From Acinetobacter sp. SAAs474 (GTDB lineage: Bacteria; Pseudomonadota; Gammaproteobacteria; Pseudomonadales; Moraxellaceae): a DNA stretch of 64,000 bases. Positions within the stretch are counted from its first letter, which is position 1. Each line of letters opens with the position of its first letter. Made by a program: the position numbers and the translations under genes. The stretch spans positions 248,001 to 312,000 of the forward strand of contig NZ_CP127915.1 in the NCBI RefSeq assembly GCF_032823475.1. The letters run 5' to 3'. Shown in pieces: positions 32,795-42,627 of this stretch. Under the pieces are notes generated by a model. It saw only the letters and a program-made list of their open reading frames with translations. It was not told the DNA's origin and ran no database searches.

Positions 32795-34660
32795 ATGGAG
32801 CATAATGTAATGTCTATATATTTCCAACCTACCACCTTAGTCAGTGCTTTGGCGATTGCTATGGGGCTTTCTAGCAACGCACTTGCCAATAGTGACTCTC
32901 AAAATAATTTAAATGAAATTAAACATTTAGATACATTAGTGATTACCGCTTCACGTTTTGAAGAAAATCTTGCAGATGTTCCAGCACGTTTAACAGTGAT
33001 TGATCAAAAAACTATTGAAAAAAATCCAATTCTAAATTTATCCGATATTATCAAGCATGATCCTTCTGTTTATATTAAACAAAGTGGAGGTATGGGACAA
33101 ACAAGTGAAATTGGTCTGCGTGGAACTAAAGCAGTACATACTTTAGTTTTACAAGATGGGGCACGCTTAAATAGCCAAAATAATTATGGTCCTTTATATC
33201 CATCGTTTTTAGATACAACCAATATTCAGCAAATTGAAATATTAAAAGGACCAGCTTCAGTACAGTATGGTAGTGATGCCGTTGCAGGTGTCATTCAGCT
33301 TATTTCGAAGAAACCTGTTAAATCAGGTGCTCAATTTACTGGTATATATGGTGAAAATAATACTTATAAAACAATCATTAATGCTGATTATGTCGCTAAA
33401 AATGGTTTTTATGCTCAAATTGGGGGCCAACGCCTCGAAAGTGATGGAACTCGTATTTTTGAAAACCAACCTACCAGTGAAAAAGCAAGTTACGATCAAA
33501 AAGGCTATCATGCCAAAGTGGGTTATCTAGAAGAAAATAAAATAGATGCATCAGCTGCTATTAGTGAAAATAAAGGTACAAATATTTTTAGTAATAATTA
33601 TATTAATAATACAGCACAACGTAACTTTGTTAATCGTGTAATTAACGCTAAAGTTAATTACAACATTCTAGAAAATATTATTTTAGGTACACATTTTTCC
33701 AATACACAAGATAAACAAGATGTCCCATCCCATGGTTCTCAATACAATACCGAAAATAACCAAAGTGATATCAATCTTCTTTGGAAATTTACACCAAATC
33801 AAAATCTTCTTGCCGGTGTAACTTATTTAGACTCTAAATATCAATCCAATACCATTAAAAATAACAACCAACACATCAATAGCACAGGCTATTATTTACA
33901 ACATCAATTTCATGATGAGTTTTTTGATACACAATTAGGCATACGCTTAGAAGATAATCAGCAATTTGGCACACATACAGTTGGACAAGGTGCAATCCGT
34001 TATCACTTACAACCTAATGCCAGTATTTATGCAAATATTGGAACGGCCTTTCGTGCTCCAACACTCAATGAACTATATTCGCAATGGGGCGGAAATACTG
34101 ATTTAAAAGCAGAAAAAAGTACATCTTATGAACTTGGTTTTGATTACGCAATTACACCAAATTTAACGACGAATCTATCCATTTATCAAACTCAAATTAA
34201 AAATTTAATTAACTATATTATACGATTAGAAAATATCGAAAAAGCAGAATTTACTGGTGGTGAAGCCATCATAAAATGGCAGCAAGATGATCTATTTTTA
34301 TCTACAAGCTATGCTTATGTAAAAGCGATAGATGAACAGACACATCTTGATATCGTTTATCGTCCACGTCAAAGCTTAACCTTAACCACTGGATTAGAAA
34401 ATGAAAGCTATGGTTTAAGTGCTTCCTTGATTACACATGGCAAAGCATATGCAGATCTTGCAAATAGTGTAAAGGTACCTGGTTATACCACTATTGATAT
34501 CAATGCTTATTGGAATATTAATCCAAATGTTAAACTGTTTACCAATATTCAAAACATTGGTGACGTTAACTATAAAACAGAATACAAAAATTTTAGCCCT
34601 ACGACTTGGTATATCAATGGTGGCCGTCTTGCATCTGTTGGTATTACGCTAAAATATTAA
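32795..34660 (+). CDS. btuB: TonB-dependent cobalamin receptor, BtuB-like
   Basis: 621 residues. Signal peptide ending ALA-NSD, TonB box region LDTLVITASRFEENLADVPARLTVID, plug domain (GLRGTKAVHTLVLQDGARLNSQNNYGPLYPS, IEILKGPASVQYGSDAVAGVIQLIS), then a 22-strand barrel ending in an aromatic-rich strand GRLASVGITLKY. The upstream cobalamin riboswitch makes B12 or a related corrinoid the likely ligand. A Met five residues downstream has a GGAG at nine bases and may be the real start. Confidence 0.93.
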   Translation: MEHNVMSIYFQPTTLVSALAIAMGLSSNALANSDSQNNLNEIKHLDTLVITASRFEENLADVPARLTVIDQKTIEKNPILNLSDIIKHDPSVYIKQSGGMGQTSEIGLRGTKAVHTLVLQDGARLNSQNNYGPLYPSFLDTTNIQQIEILKGPASVQYGSDAVAGVIQLISKKPVKSGAQFTGIYGENNTYKTIINADYVAKNGFYAQIGGQRLESDGTRIFENQPTSEKASYDQKGYHAKVGYLEENKIDASAAISENKGTNIFSNNYINNTAQRNFVNRVINAKVNYNILENIILGTHFSNTQDKQDVPSHGSQYNTENNQSDINLLWKFTPNQNLLAGVTYLDSKYQSNTIKNNNQHINSTGYYLQHQFHDEFFDTQLGIRLEDNQQFGTHTVGQGAIRYHLQPNASIYANIGTAFRAPTLNELYSQWGGNTDLKAEKSTSYELGFDYAITPNLTTNLSIYQTQIKNLINYIIRLENIEKAEFTGGEAIIKWQQDDLFLSTSYAYVKAIDEQTHLDIVYRPRQSLTLTTGLENESYGLSASLITHGKAYADLANSVKVPGYTTIDINAYWNINPNVKLFTNIQNIGDVNYKTEYKNFSPTTWYINGGRLASVGITLKY

Positions 34661-34679
34661 TATATAGTTAAACCCCACC

Positions 34680-34713
34680 AAGGATAATGCCGATTCAGGT
34701 ATTATCCTTTTTT
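34680..34713 (+). terminator. Terminator after btuB
   Basis: Stem AAGGATAAT with ATTATCCTT, loop of about twelve bases, then a T run. It may be leaky or followed by a new promoter for the adenosyltransferase gene. Confidence 0.75.
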
Positions 34714-34738
34714 AATGCGACTTGTAAAAGGATAAATC

Positions 34739-35317
34739 ATGGGACACCGTTTAAGTAAAATTTATACCCGTACTGGAGATTCAGGTACCACAGGGCTCGG
34801 TGATGGTTCACGTGTTGCTAAAGATGATTTACGCATTCAGGCATTAGGAGATGTCGATGAACTGAATGCAGCAATTGGTGTACTACGTGCACATATTGCC
34901 CTCAGTCAAATTGAGCATAAAAATGATTGGGATCAATCACTCAGCTTAATTCAGCATTGGTTATTTGACTTAGGTGGCGAAGTTTGTATTCCACACTTTA
35001 GCTTGGTACAACCTGTAGCAATTGAATACTTGGAGCGGGAGATTGATCGACTCAATGAAAATTTACCGATGCTCAAGGATTTTATTCTACCGTCTGGAAC
35101 GTTAATCTGTAGCTTTGCCCATCAGGCACGTGCGATCTGTCGACGCGCAGAGCGTAGCTTAATGAGTGTACAAGCACGTGACCAAAATATTCAGGCACCA
35201 TCTTTACAACTCTTAAACCGCTTATCAGACTGGTTATTTGTTGCTTCACGTGCATTACAGTATGCTGAAGGTGGTACAGAAGTGCTGTGGCAAAAAAATA
35301 TTAATGACACAATTTAA
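34739..35317 (+). CDS. PduO-type cob(I)alamin adenosyltransferase
   Basis: 192 residues. Transfers the adenosyl group of ATP to cob(I)alamin to give coenzyme B12. N-terminal ATP-binding KIYTRTGDSGTTGLGDGSRVAKDDLRIQALGDVDELNAAIG and the C-terminal LNRLSDWLFVASR motif are those of PduO/MMAB enzymes. Neighbouring a riboswitch-controlled corrinoid receptor, it completes uptake and activation of salvaged cobalamin. Preceded by AAAGGA ahead of the ATG. Confidence 0.95.
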   Translation: MGHRLSKIYTRTGDSGTTGLGDGSRVAKDDLRIQALGDVDELNAAIGVLRAHIALSQIEHKNDWDQSLSLIQHWLFDLGGEVCIPHFSLVQPVAIEYLEREIDRLNENLPMLKDFILPSGTLICSFAHQARAICRRAERSLMSVQARDQNIQAPSLQLLNRLSDWLFVASRALQYAEGGTEVLWQKNINDTI

Positions 35318-35356
35318 GCGTATACTTAAAGTTTAAGTTACTTTAGATGCTTGACT

Positions 35357-36097
35357 ATGCAAATTATTGGTCATCGTGGTGCCCGTGGAGAAGCCCCTGA
35401 AAATACACTCGGTGGATTTCACTATCTGAGAAATTTAGGTGTTGGTGCAGTTGAGTTTGATGTCAGACAATTGTGTGATCGACAGCTGGTGGTGATACAT
35501 GATGATCAATTACAGCGAACAACTGGGCAGCATCAGCAATTATACGCATGTACCTATCCTGAGCTACAACCATATAATCAAGCACAGTTATGGCCCAACT
35601 GGGCGCCATTCGAACCGACACCACTGTTATCGGATACACTGAGCGTGATTGAAAATTTTCAACATATTGAGGTGGAAATTAAGGCTGTTGACACTTGGCA
35701 TGATGCAGAACAACTGGTGACGGTATTACACCAACAGCTGAAAGGCTTTGAACAAAATGCTGTAATTACCAGCTTTGATCATAAAATCCTACAGGTATTA
35801 ATGCAGTGTGACTCGCCCTTTCAACGAGGATTATTGGTTGAGGATGACTTAAAATTTAAGGCAATAGATCAGGCACTGGCGTTAAATTGCTGTCAAATTG
35901 GCTGGAAAGACAGTTTAGCAACGGATGCGATCATTAATGCCACACAACAGGCAAACTTAGCCATCAGTGTCTGGACAGTGAATAATCTACAACGTGCTCA
36001 ACAGCTACATGACTTAGGCATTCAGGGGCTGATTACGGATTATCCACAGCGCATGTTATCCTACTTTAGTACTAGATTAACACCACATCAATCATAA
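35357..36097 (+). CDS. Glycerophosphodiester phosphodiesterase family protein
   Basis: 246 residues from the ATG; a TTG two codons upstream is in frame but unlikely. TIM-barrel GDPD: IIGHRGARGEAPENTLGGF holds the catalytic His and Arg, then AVEFDVRQLCDRQLVVIHDDQLQRTTG gives the metal ligands and second His, and SVWTVNN lies near the end. No signal peptide, so a cytosolic UgpQ-type enzyme releasing glycerol-3-phosphate from phospholipid head groups is likely. Stands after the adenosyltransferase gene with 39 bases between. Confidence 0.9.
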   Translation: MQIIGHRGARGEAPENTLGGFHYLRNLGVGAVEFDVRQLCDRQLVVIHDDQLQRTTGQHQQLYACTYPELQPYNQAQLWPNWAPFEPTPLLSDTLSVIENFQHIEVEIKAVDTWHDAEQLVTVLHQQLKGFEQNAVITSFDHKILQVLMQCDSPFQRGLLVEDDLKFKAIDQALALNCCQIGWKDSLATDAIINATQQANLAISVWTVNNLQRAQQLHDLGIQGLITDYPQRMLSYFSTRLTPHQS

Positions 36098-36332
36098 CGC
36101 ATCTTCGGTTATTGACCCGAAATATCGTTGTTCTCCCTATTTAGAGCAAAGTACTTCGATAAAATCAATCAAATATAAATATTATTTTGACATGTTTTGC
36201 AACAAGACAACTGTACAATAATGTTAATGACAGCCTATTGAAACATGCTAAGATGTTAAAAATTAATCCTATGATTTTTAGCCTCTAATTCCATTTTATA
36301 CCTCCCCCAAGGTTCTAGGAGTACTGCTGGAG

Positions 36333-37499
36333 ATGACCGCTCCCCTACCCAAAGCCCCAATGAATTGGGTCGCCATTTTTGCATTGGTTTTCTTACCAAT
36401 TGTCGCTGTAATTGCCATTCCATTATATGCCTACCATCATGATTTTAGTCTTGCAGCTTGGCTAAGCATGTTGATACTGCTTGGTGTGAGTAGTTTAGGA
36501 ATTACTGCAGGTTATCATCGTCTTTGGGCACATAGAGCGTATGAAGCCACGCTGCCTTTAAAGATTATCTTAATGATTATGGGGACCTTTGCAGTACAAA
36601 ACAGTATCTTATTTTGGGGGTCAGGACATCGTACCCATCACCGCCATGTTGATGACGTAGAAAAAGACCCCTACTCAATTAACAACGGTTTTTGGTATGC
36701 ACATATGGGCTGGATGCTACGCAACTATCCTGCTGCTGAACCTAATTTTAAAAATGCACCGGATTTATTAAATGATAAAGTGGTGATGTTCCAGCATAAA
36801 TACTATATACCTCTAGTCATTGTTGTACATGCTGGTATTTTATTACCAATTGGTTGGGCTGTCGGTGATCTGGCAGGTGTCTTGCTCTTAGGTGGATTAA
36901 TGCGTTTAATTTTAAGCCATCATGTCACCTTCTTTATTAATTCATTATGTCATATGTGGGGTAAGCGTCCATATACTGATGAAAATACCGCACGAGACAA
37001 TTTTTGGCTCGCCATTGCAACTTGGGGTGAGGGCTATCATAACTATCATCATATTTTCCAATATGATTATCGTAATGGTGTGAAATGGTGGCAATATGAT
37101 CCAACAAAATGGCTCATTTGGTCATGCTCAAAACTTGGTTTAGCTAAAAATTTACGTCGTATCCCAAGCTTTAATATTAAAAAAGCAGAGTTAGCGATGA
37201 AGTTTAAATATGCTCAGCAAGATTTAGCCATTTATGGATTAAATGTATCTGAAGATATTGGTAATGTTAAAAGCAAAATATCGCAAGAATATGAGGCATT
37301 TACACAGACACTCAATGATTGGGCAAATTTAAAAGAGCAAGAAATTCAAGCTAAGCGTGCATCTGTTGCTGAAAGAATTCACCAAATTGATGATAAGTTA
37401 AAAGTTGAGTTCCAACTGGTCGAACAACGTTTATCGCATCATCGTGAAACATTAAATATTTTATTACGTAATGTAAAAAAAGCCTCTGTTTCTGAATAA
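36333..37499 (+). CDS. Membrane-bound acyl-CoA/lipid delta-9 desaturase
   Basis: 388 residues. The three His boxes of the family are present: HRLWAH (62-67), HRTHHRH (99-105) and EGYHNYHH (about 231-238), with four to six hydrophobic helices between residues 10 and 215. It introduces a double bond in saturated acyl chains using electrons from a reductase. The last 100 residues form a charged, partly coiled-coil tail (EIQAKRASVAERIHQIDDK) that goes beyond the catalytic core. A purine-rich AGGAGTACTGCTGGAG lies upstream of the ATG. No FabR/DesT-like regulator gene is adjacent. Confidence 0.92.
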   Translation: MTAPLPKAPMNWVAIFALVFLPIVAVIAIPLYAYHHDFSLAAWLSMLILLGVSSLGITAGYHRLWAHRAYEATLPLKIILMIMGTFAVQNSILFWGSGHRTHHRHVDDVEKDPYSINNGFWYAHMGWMLRNYPAAEPNFKNAPDLLNDKVVMFQHKYYIPLVIVVHAGILLPIGWAVGDLAGVLLLGGLMRLILSHHVTFFINSLCHMWGKRPYTDENTARDNFWLAIATWGEGYHNYHHIFQYDYRNGVKWWQYDPTKWLIWSCSKLGLAKNLRRIPSFNIKKAELAMKFKYAQQDLAIYGLNVSEDIGNVKSKISQEYEAFTQTLNDWANLKEQEIQAKRASVAERIHQIDDKLKVEFQLVEQRLSHHRETLNILLRNVKKASVSE

Positions 37500-37525
37500 A
37501 AAGCGCAACAACAATGCTGTAAATG

Positions 37526-37560
37526 ATGCCAATCAGTGCTGATGCTGATTGGCATTTTTT
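37526..37560 (+). terminator. Strong terminator after the desaturase gene
   Basis: Eleven-pair perfect stem ATGCCAATCAG with CTGATTGGCAT and six T. Confidence 0.92.
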
Positions 37561-37669
37561 ATGCCTTGATGATTGTAAATTACTCGATCTTGGCTAAATG
37601 AATTCTCACTCATACAAAATAACATAACTTTGTTATAGTAATTGGCAATACTTTTAGGGTTTTGCCATC

Positions 37670-39115
37670 ATGCAATTCAATCCACGCTATGCAACACTGA
37701 GTCCAAAACTCTATCATCATCAAGACCCAAAACCTTTACTTGATGCCAAAGCTGGACACTTTAATCTCGAGTTAGCCAATACATTACAATGGTCAGATGA
37801 GGATAAACAGCAATGGGTTGAAATTTGTAGTGGACAAAAAACCTTTGCAGCATTTCAACCATTGGCCATGGTATATGCAGGTCATCAATTTGGCCAATGG
37901 GCTGGGCAACTCGGTGATGGTCGCGGCTTACTGATTGGACAAATTTTAGATCAAAATCAAAACACCATTGACTTACATTTAAAAGGTGCTGGACTGACAC
38001 CATATTCACGTATGGGAGATGGTCGCGCTGTACTACGTTCTGTTATTCGTGAATATCTGGCAGGACATGCCCTCAATGCATTAAATGTTCCTTCCAGTAA
38101 TGCTGTTGGCTTTACCTCGTCCAACCAAGGGATACAGCGTGAAAAGCTTGAACCTGGTGCAATGTTGCTACGAACATCAGATTGTCATATTCGCTTAGGT
38201 CATTTTGAATGGATCAATCAGTATCAACCAGACCTGCTGGCTGATTTTACTCAAAAATGTATTGAATGGCATTATCCAGAATGTTTAGACAGCCCACAGC
38301 CAATATTGGCTTTCGCCACACAAGTCATTCAGCGTACAGCCATCATGATTTCACACTGGCAACTGGTTGGTTTTGCACATGGTGTAATGAATACTGACAA
38401 TCTTAATATTACTGGTTCAACTTTAGACTTTGGACCTTATGGTTTCTTAGAACGTTTTCGTCCAAACTGGATCAACAATCATTCAGATCATCAAGGACGT
38501 TATACCTATCAACAACAACCGAGTATCGCGCATTGGAACTTATGGATGTGGTTGAATAATTTGGTAGCACTTTGTCCTCAAGAGATTGAGAAAGCCCAGT
38601 GGAAAGAGCAATTAGCTGAATGTTTAGAACATTTTGAAACGACTTTTTTGGCACATTATCAACAAGGCCTCGCGAAAAAAATGGGCTTACCTGACTTCCA
38701 TCAAGATAGTTTTGACTGTGCCATGAAATTTTTACATATTTTACAAAGTGAACAATTAGATTACAGCCAGAGTTTTATTCATTTGCAAAATAAAGATTAT
38801 GAATATATTCAAGACCAATGTTTAGATCGTCGCCAGTTTGAAAGCTTTTTACACCAGTATCAAAATATACGTCAGCATCAAGATTTAGCAGCCTTGGATC
38901 AAATCATGCAAGCCGCAAATCCACGTTATATTTTACGTAATCATATGGCTCAAAAAGCCATTGAACTGGCTGAACGCAATGATTTTTCAGAAGTTGAGCG
39001 TTTATTTACCTTACTGAGCCAGCCTTTTAGTGCTCAACCTGATATTGAACAAAGTACAGATATTGCCCCATTGGCCCATGATCAGCCAGAAATCATGGTC
39101 AGTTGTTCCTCATAA
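37670..39115 (+). CDS. selO: Protein adenylyltransferase SelO
   Basis: 481 residues. Pseudokinase-fold enzyme that transfers AMP to Ser/Thr/Tyr of proteins in redox control. Family motifs include PLAMVYAGHQFGQWAGQLGDGRGLLIGQI, DLHLKGAGLTPYSRMGDGRAVLRSVIREYLAG, GVMNTDNLNITGSTLDFGPYGFLE. The C-terminus ends VSCSS; the Cys occupies the position of selenocysteine in eukaryotic SelO. The gene is monocistronic and converges on the two-component genes. Confidence 0.95.
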   Translation: MQFNPRYATLSPKLYHHQDPKPLLDAKAGHFNLELANTLQWSDEDKQQWVEICSGQKTFAAFQPLAMVYAGHQFGQWAGQLGDGRGLLIGQILDQNQNTIDLHLKGAGLTPYSRMGDGRAVLRSVIREYLAGHALNALNVPSSNAVGFTSSNQGIQREKLEPGAMLLRTSDCHIRLGHFEWINQYQPDLLADFTQKCIEWHYPECLDSPQPILAFATQVIQRTAIMISHWQLVGFAHGVMNTDNLNITGSTLDFGPYGFLERFRPNWINNHSDHQGRYTYQQQPSIAHWNLWMWLNNLVALCPQEIEKAQWKEQLAECLEHFETTFLAHYQQGLAKKMGLPDFHQDSFDCAMKFLHILQSEQLDYSQSFIHLQNKDYEYIQDQCLDRRQFESFLHQYQNIRQHQDLAALDQIMQAANPRYILRNHMAQKAIELAERNDFSEVERLFTLLSQPFSAQPDIEQSTDIAPLAHDQPEIMVSCSS

Positions 39116-39184
39116 GCAACATATGCGCAGTTTATACAACTGATGCTATTGAGGCATTAAACTGGGGGAATAATACACTCACGA

Positions 39185-39874
39185 TCACGAGCGTTCAGGA
39201 TATTCGAAACGATATCCGACACCATATACGGCCTGAACCCATTCATGACGATTCCCCGTTTCAGCCACATCAGAAATTTTACGGCGTAGGTTTTTAATGT
39301 GGCTATCAATCACACGGTCGGCCACATCAAAACTTGCAGGATTAATATGATCAAGTAATTGTGCCCGCGAATATACTTGCCCAACATGCTCCAAAAAGAG
39401 TTCTAATAAGCGATATTCTGTGAGAGTTAAATTAAGTGCTTTTTGTTTATACCAGATACGTTGCTGTGCTGGATCAATACGGAATAAATCTTGTGTTTCT
39501 GGTTCAGCTTTACGCTCTAAACGACGCAAAACGGCTTGTACACGCGCCACGAGTTCTTTAGGACTAAAAGGTTTACAGACATAGTCATCTGCTCCCATAT
39601 TGAGCCCGAGTACACGATCAATTTCTTCAGTACGTGCTGTCACCATAATAATAGGAAGATCAGATTGTTCACGGACTTTACGACAAATCGTTAAACCATC
39701 CATACGTGGCAGCATCAGATCCAAAATCATCAAACTCGGTTTGCGTTGTATAAAACTTTGATAGGCATCCTGACCATCATGAAACATAGTGACTTCAAAA
39801 CCTGCAGCTTCAAGATAATCGCGAACCAATTGTGCCAGTTCAACTTCATCTTCGACCAACATAATATGTTTCAT
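39185..39874 (-). CDS. baeR: OmpR-family response regulator, BaeR-like
   Basis: 229 residues. Receiver domain with phospho-acceptor Asp52 (MILDLMLPRMDG), acidic pair ED at 8-9, conserved Lys in DDYVCKPFSPKELV; a winged-helix DNA-binding domain follows (LTEYRLLELFLEHVGQVYSRAQLLDHI, VDSHIKNLRRKI). The size and sequence resemble BaeR, which in Acinetobacter influences efflux pumps under envelope stress; the name is by resemblance. Its ATG overlaps the kinase stop by four bases. Confidence 0.85.
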   Translation of the reverse strand: MKHIMLVEDEVELAQLVRDYLEAAGFEVTMFHDGQDAYQSFIQRKPSLMILDLMLPRMDGLTICRKVREQSDLPIIMVTARTEEIDRVLGLNMGADDYVCKPFSPKELVARVQAVLRRLERKAEPETQDLFRIDPAQQRIWYKQKALNLTLTEYRLLELFLEHVGQVYSRAQLLDHINPASFDVADRVIDSHIKNLRRKISDVAETGNRHEWVQAVYGVGYRFEYPERS

Positions 39875-41532
39875 TCATATTTTCCTTTTAATGTTTTCAA
39901 TAACTTTGGAAAGACTAATTTACAACGTAGACCACCAAGCGGAGAATGCTCAAAAGTTAATTGACCACCCAATGCTTCAGCAATCTTAACCGACAATGCT
40001 AATCCAAGCCCTGTTCCACCTGTTGCACGTGTACGAGAATCATCTACGCGATAAAAACGTTGACCTAAATTGGCTAACTGTTCATCACTGACACCCAGTG
40101 GACTATCATCCACATACAGGCTCCAATCTGTCTCTGTTTGCGCTGTATGCACATGGATCTGTCCACCTGTTTCAGTATAGCGGATACTATTACTCAATAA
40201 GTTCACAATGATTTGCTTAAATCGATCACAATCAAGTTGTAATTCGCTATCAGAACCTGTCGCCAGAACAGTTAAATGTGCACGTTCAAATTGAGGTTTA
40301 AAGTTTTCCAGCTCTTGCTCAACCACCTGCCATGGAGAGACTATCGTAAAATAACATTTCAATTGCATTGCTTCAGCTTGTGCCAAATCAGCTAGATCTT
40401 GGGTTAATTTTTTTAAACTGGTCACTTGACGCAACATCGCATCAAAATGCTCTGGAACAGGTTTACGTATACCATCCTGCATAGCCTCAATTTGGGCTTG
40501 TAATACGGCAAGTGGTGTTTTTAACTCGTGTGATGTATCCGCGACCCATTGACGACGAGAGGCTTCATGCTGATCTAAAATCACCGCCAATTGATTAAGT
40601 TCATTTGATAAATCACCTAATTCATCATTACGATTCACTTTAACCTGATAACTATAATTACCTTTAGTTAACTCACGAGTACCATTTAATAAACGTTGAA
40701 TAGGTTGTTTAAAGTAAGTGGCTAATAATAAAGCCACAATTAAACTGGCTAAAATAGTCAGCCCATAAACCAAAATCAAATAACGCTTCTGATTACTAAA
40801 AAAATTAATACTCAATGCATCATCTTGATTTAAAACTGGTTTTAATCCTAAATACCCCACAACTTCGCCATTCACCTTAATCGGTCGATAAGACATTTGT
40901 TGTTGAGAAGGCTCTCCCACAATAAATTGATGATTGACATCATACAATGATAAACGTGAACTCAAACCCAAACGATCTGGAATGGCAAAATTCTGCTTTT
41001 TATTCAGTTCCTCTGCTGTGGGCTGGCCATTTTTTTTCTCTGTTCTAAATAAATTTTTATTGGAGCTTAAAGGAAATTTTAAACCTTCAAAAGGTTGATA
41101 TTCAGAAGGTAAATTGCGACGAATCAGTTCTAATTCAACTTCATCAAGTACAGAACCATCATTGGCTTTCGTTAAATTTTGGACTCTTAAACCAGAATGT
41201 TCTTCAAAATAGCGCTGTTGCAAAGCAATATCATATTGTCGTCTAAGCCACCAATGTGACAATCGATCATAGTCATCAGGTGCTGCATCTCCCTCAATTT
41301 GCAAAATTTGAGCTTGAATTGCATTTCCCCAATCGTCATACACTGCATACACATCTGCTAAATTATTAATCAAATGATTTAGCTTTTGCATTTCAACATC
41401 AGCAACATACTGTGAAAAGTTTTTTTGCATCGCCCAATGTAAAACGCCCAAACTCATGGTGGTAATCATCAACATGGTCAGCAATACAGTCAAAAATAAG
41501 CGTAATGCAATGGGAATTCTAAAATTGCTCAA
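39871..41532 (-). CDS. baeS: Sensor histidine kinase, BaeS-like
   Basis: 553 residues. Membrane helix at 11-33, a periplasmic sensor part of about 215 residues, second helix at about 250-273, HAMP domain to about 325, phospho-acceptor His335 in DTSHELKTPLAVLQAQ, and a HATPase domain with N-box LLSNSIRYT and G-boxes DDSPLGV and GGTGLGLALS. Pairs with the overlapping response regulator. The periplasmic stretch contains an Asn/Lys-rich loop; the stimulus is unknown. Confidence 0.87.
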   Translation of the reverse strand: MSNFRIPIALRLFLTVLLTMLMITTMSLGVLHWAMQKNFSQYVADVEMQKLNHLINNLADVYAVYDDWGNAIQAQILQIEGDAAPDDYDRLSHWWLRRQYDIALQQRYFEEHSGLRVQNLTKANDGSVLDEVELELIRRNLPSEYQPFEGLKFPLSSNKNLFRTEKKNGQPTAEELNKKQNFAIPDRLGLSSRLSLYDVNHQFIVGEPSQQQMSYRPIKVNGEVVGYLGLKPVLNQDDALSINFFSNQKRYLILVYGLTILASLIVALLLATYFKQPIQRLLNGTRELTKGNYSYQVKVNRNDELGDLSNELNQLAVILDQHEASRRQWVADTSHELKTPLAVLQAQIEAMQDGIRKPVPEHFDAMLRQVTSLKKLTQDLADLAQAEAMQLKCYFTIVSPWQVVEQELENFKPQFERAHLTVLATGSDSELQLDCDRFKQIIVNLLSNSIRYTETGGQIHVHTAQTETDWSLYVDDSPLGVSDEQLANLGQRFYRVDDSRTRATGGTGLGLALSVKIAEALGGQLTFEHSPLGGLRCKLVFPKLLKTLKGKYE

Positions 41533-41669
41533 ATCAACGCTCTACAGTTGTTCAACGATGGGGTCTATATTGTAACGAACATAGCCTTAAAAAACTCTCC
41601 ATTGTTTCTTCATCATTATTATCTATTCTTTAAGCATAACAAATACATTTATTTATAGAGGCATATCTC

Positions 41670-42272
41670 ATGCGTTTAACTCAAATTGCAGTGATCGGTG
41701 CAAGTCTTATCACGTTAACTGCACTTACAGCATGCCAGTCGACCAATACAACAGCAAATAGCCAACATCATAAGCGAATGCATCAAGATCAATATGGTGA
41801 TAAGTTTGATAAAGAATCACGTGATCCTATGAAAAAAATGCATGGTATGCAACGCGAAGCCATGAAGCAAATGCGTACAGCATGTGATGCTAAAGCGCCA
41901 GGAACTGCATTACAAATCAAAATCAATGATCAAACCATTGAAGGTACATGTCAGATGAGATTCACAGCAGATCGTCAAGAAATGAAGAAAATGCTCGATC
42001 AATCTGGCCCTCGCCCTGCTTATATGATGAGAGGACATAATGCTGAACCACTCACTGATGCACAGCGCGCAGAATTAACCAAACAATTTGATCAACGCCT
42101 TGCACTACGCCAAGCAAAACAAAATGCCATTGCACAAGCATGCCAAGGTAAAGCCAATGGTACTGCAACACAAATCATCTTAGGTGAGCAAACCATTCAA
42201 GGTAAATGTGAAGTCCGTTTCCAACCTAAACCACCGACAATCAATCCACAAATGCCAGTTAAAGGCGCATAA
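41670..42272 (+). CDS. Lipoprotein with duplicated Cys-containing motif
   Basis: 200 residues. Lipobox LTAC gives Cys22. Two copies of a 27-residue motif, CDAKAPGTALQIKINDQ-type at 72-98 and CQGKANGTATQIILGEQ-type at 158-184, each have one Cys at the start and one 22 residues later (72/94 and 158/180), which suggests two disulfide loops. Between them lie Met/Gln/Lys-rich helices reminiscent of Spy/CpxP-like chaperones. Transcribed away from baeS with 137 bases between, so control by that system is plausible but unproven. Confidence 0.72.
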   Translation: MRLTQIAVIGASLITLTALTACQSTNTTANSQHHKRMHQDQYGDKFDKESRDPMKKMHGMQREAMKQMRTACDAKAPGTALQIKINDQTIEGTCQMRFTADRQEMKKMLDQSGPRPAYMMRGHNAEPLTDAQRAELTKQFDQRLALRQAKQNAIAQACQGKANGTATQIILGEQTIQGKCEVRFQPKPPTINPQMPVKGA

Positions 42273-42308
42273 TTTTGAATATTTAAGCATGCGTTTTTAA
42301 GCAATTTA

Positions 42309-42362
42309 AAATGCCCTATTTGATCTGATCGCGATCAATCGATTGGCTATCATAGGGCATTC
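42309..42362 (+). other. Inverted repeat downstream of the lipoprotein gene
   Basis: ATGCCCTAT pairs with ATAGGGCAT, and the loop contains a second palindrome TGATCGCGATCA. There is no T run, so it is a folded 3' element or weak terminator. Confidence 0.5.
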
Positions 42363-42477
42363 ATAATGATCAATACCTATTTTAATGCTTTAAATAAATA
42401 TTGATCGATATCTATAGCTTCTGTCACATTAAAGAATTGACATCGAAATAATGAAAGAAGCCCTGCCGTTATCTAAA

Positions 42478-42627
42478 TTTTGGATGCAATATCCCTAGAG
42501 TATTTTGAAATTCTTTTGATCTGTTGAATTGCTTTTTTCGGATCATATGTATTCACTCAATCCCTAATCAAATAATCTGAGCAGATCTAAATGATTTAAA
42601 TCCTAACATCAGTCGGACTCTTTTTTT
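42478..42627 (-). pseudogene. Decayed remnant of an IS6-family transposase 3' end
   Basis: Read on the minus strand this stretch resembles the C-terminal coding end of the neighbouring IS (IHMIRK-QFN can be read, with a stop just before) and shares AATAATCTGAGCAGATC and ACTCTTTTTTT with it, but differs at many positions. It stops exactly where the intact-length IS begins. Confidence 0.7.

Noticed and set aside
37670..39115. Selenocysteine in SelO
   Set aside because: The C-terminal position is encoded as Cys (VSCSS) and the gene ends with an ordinary stop.
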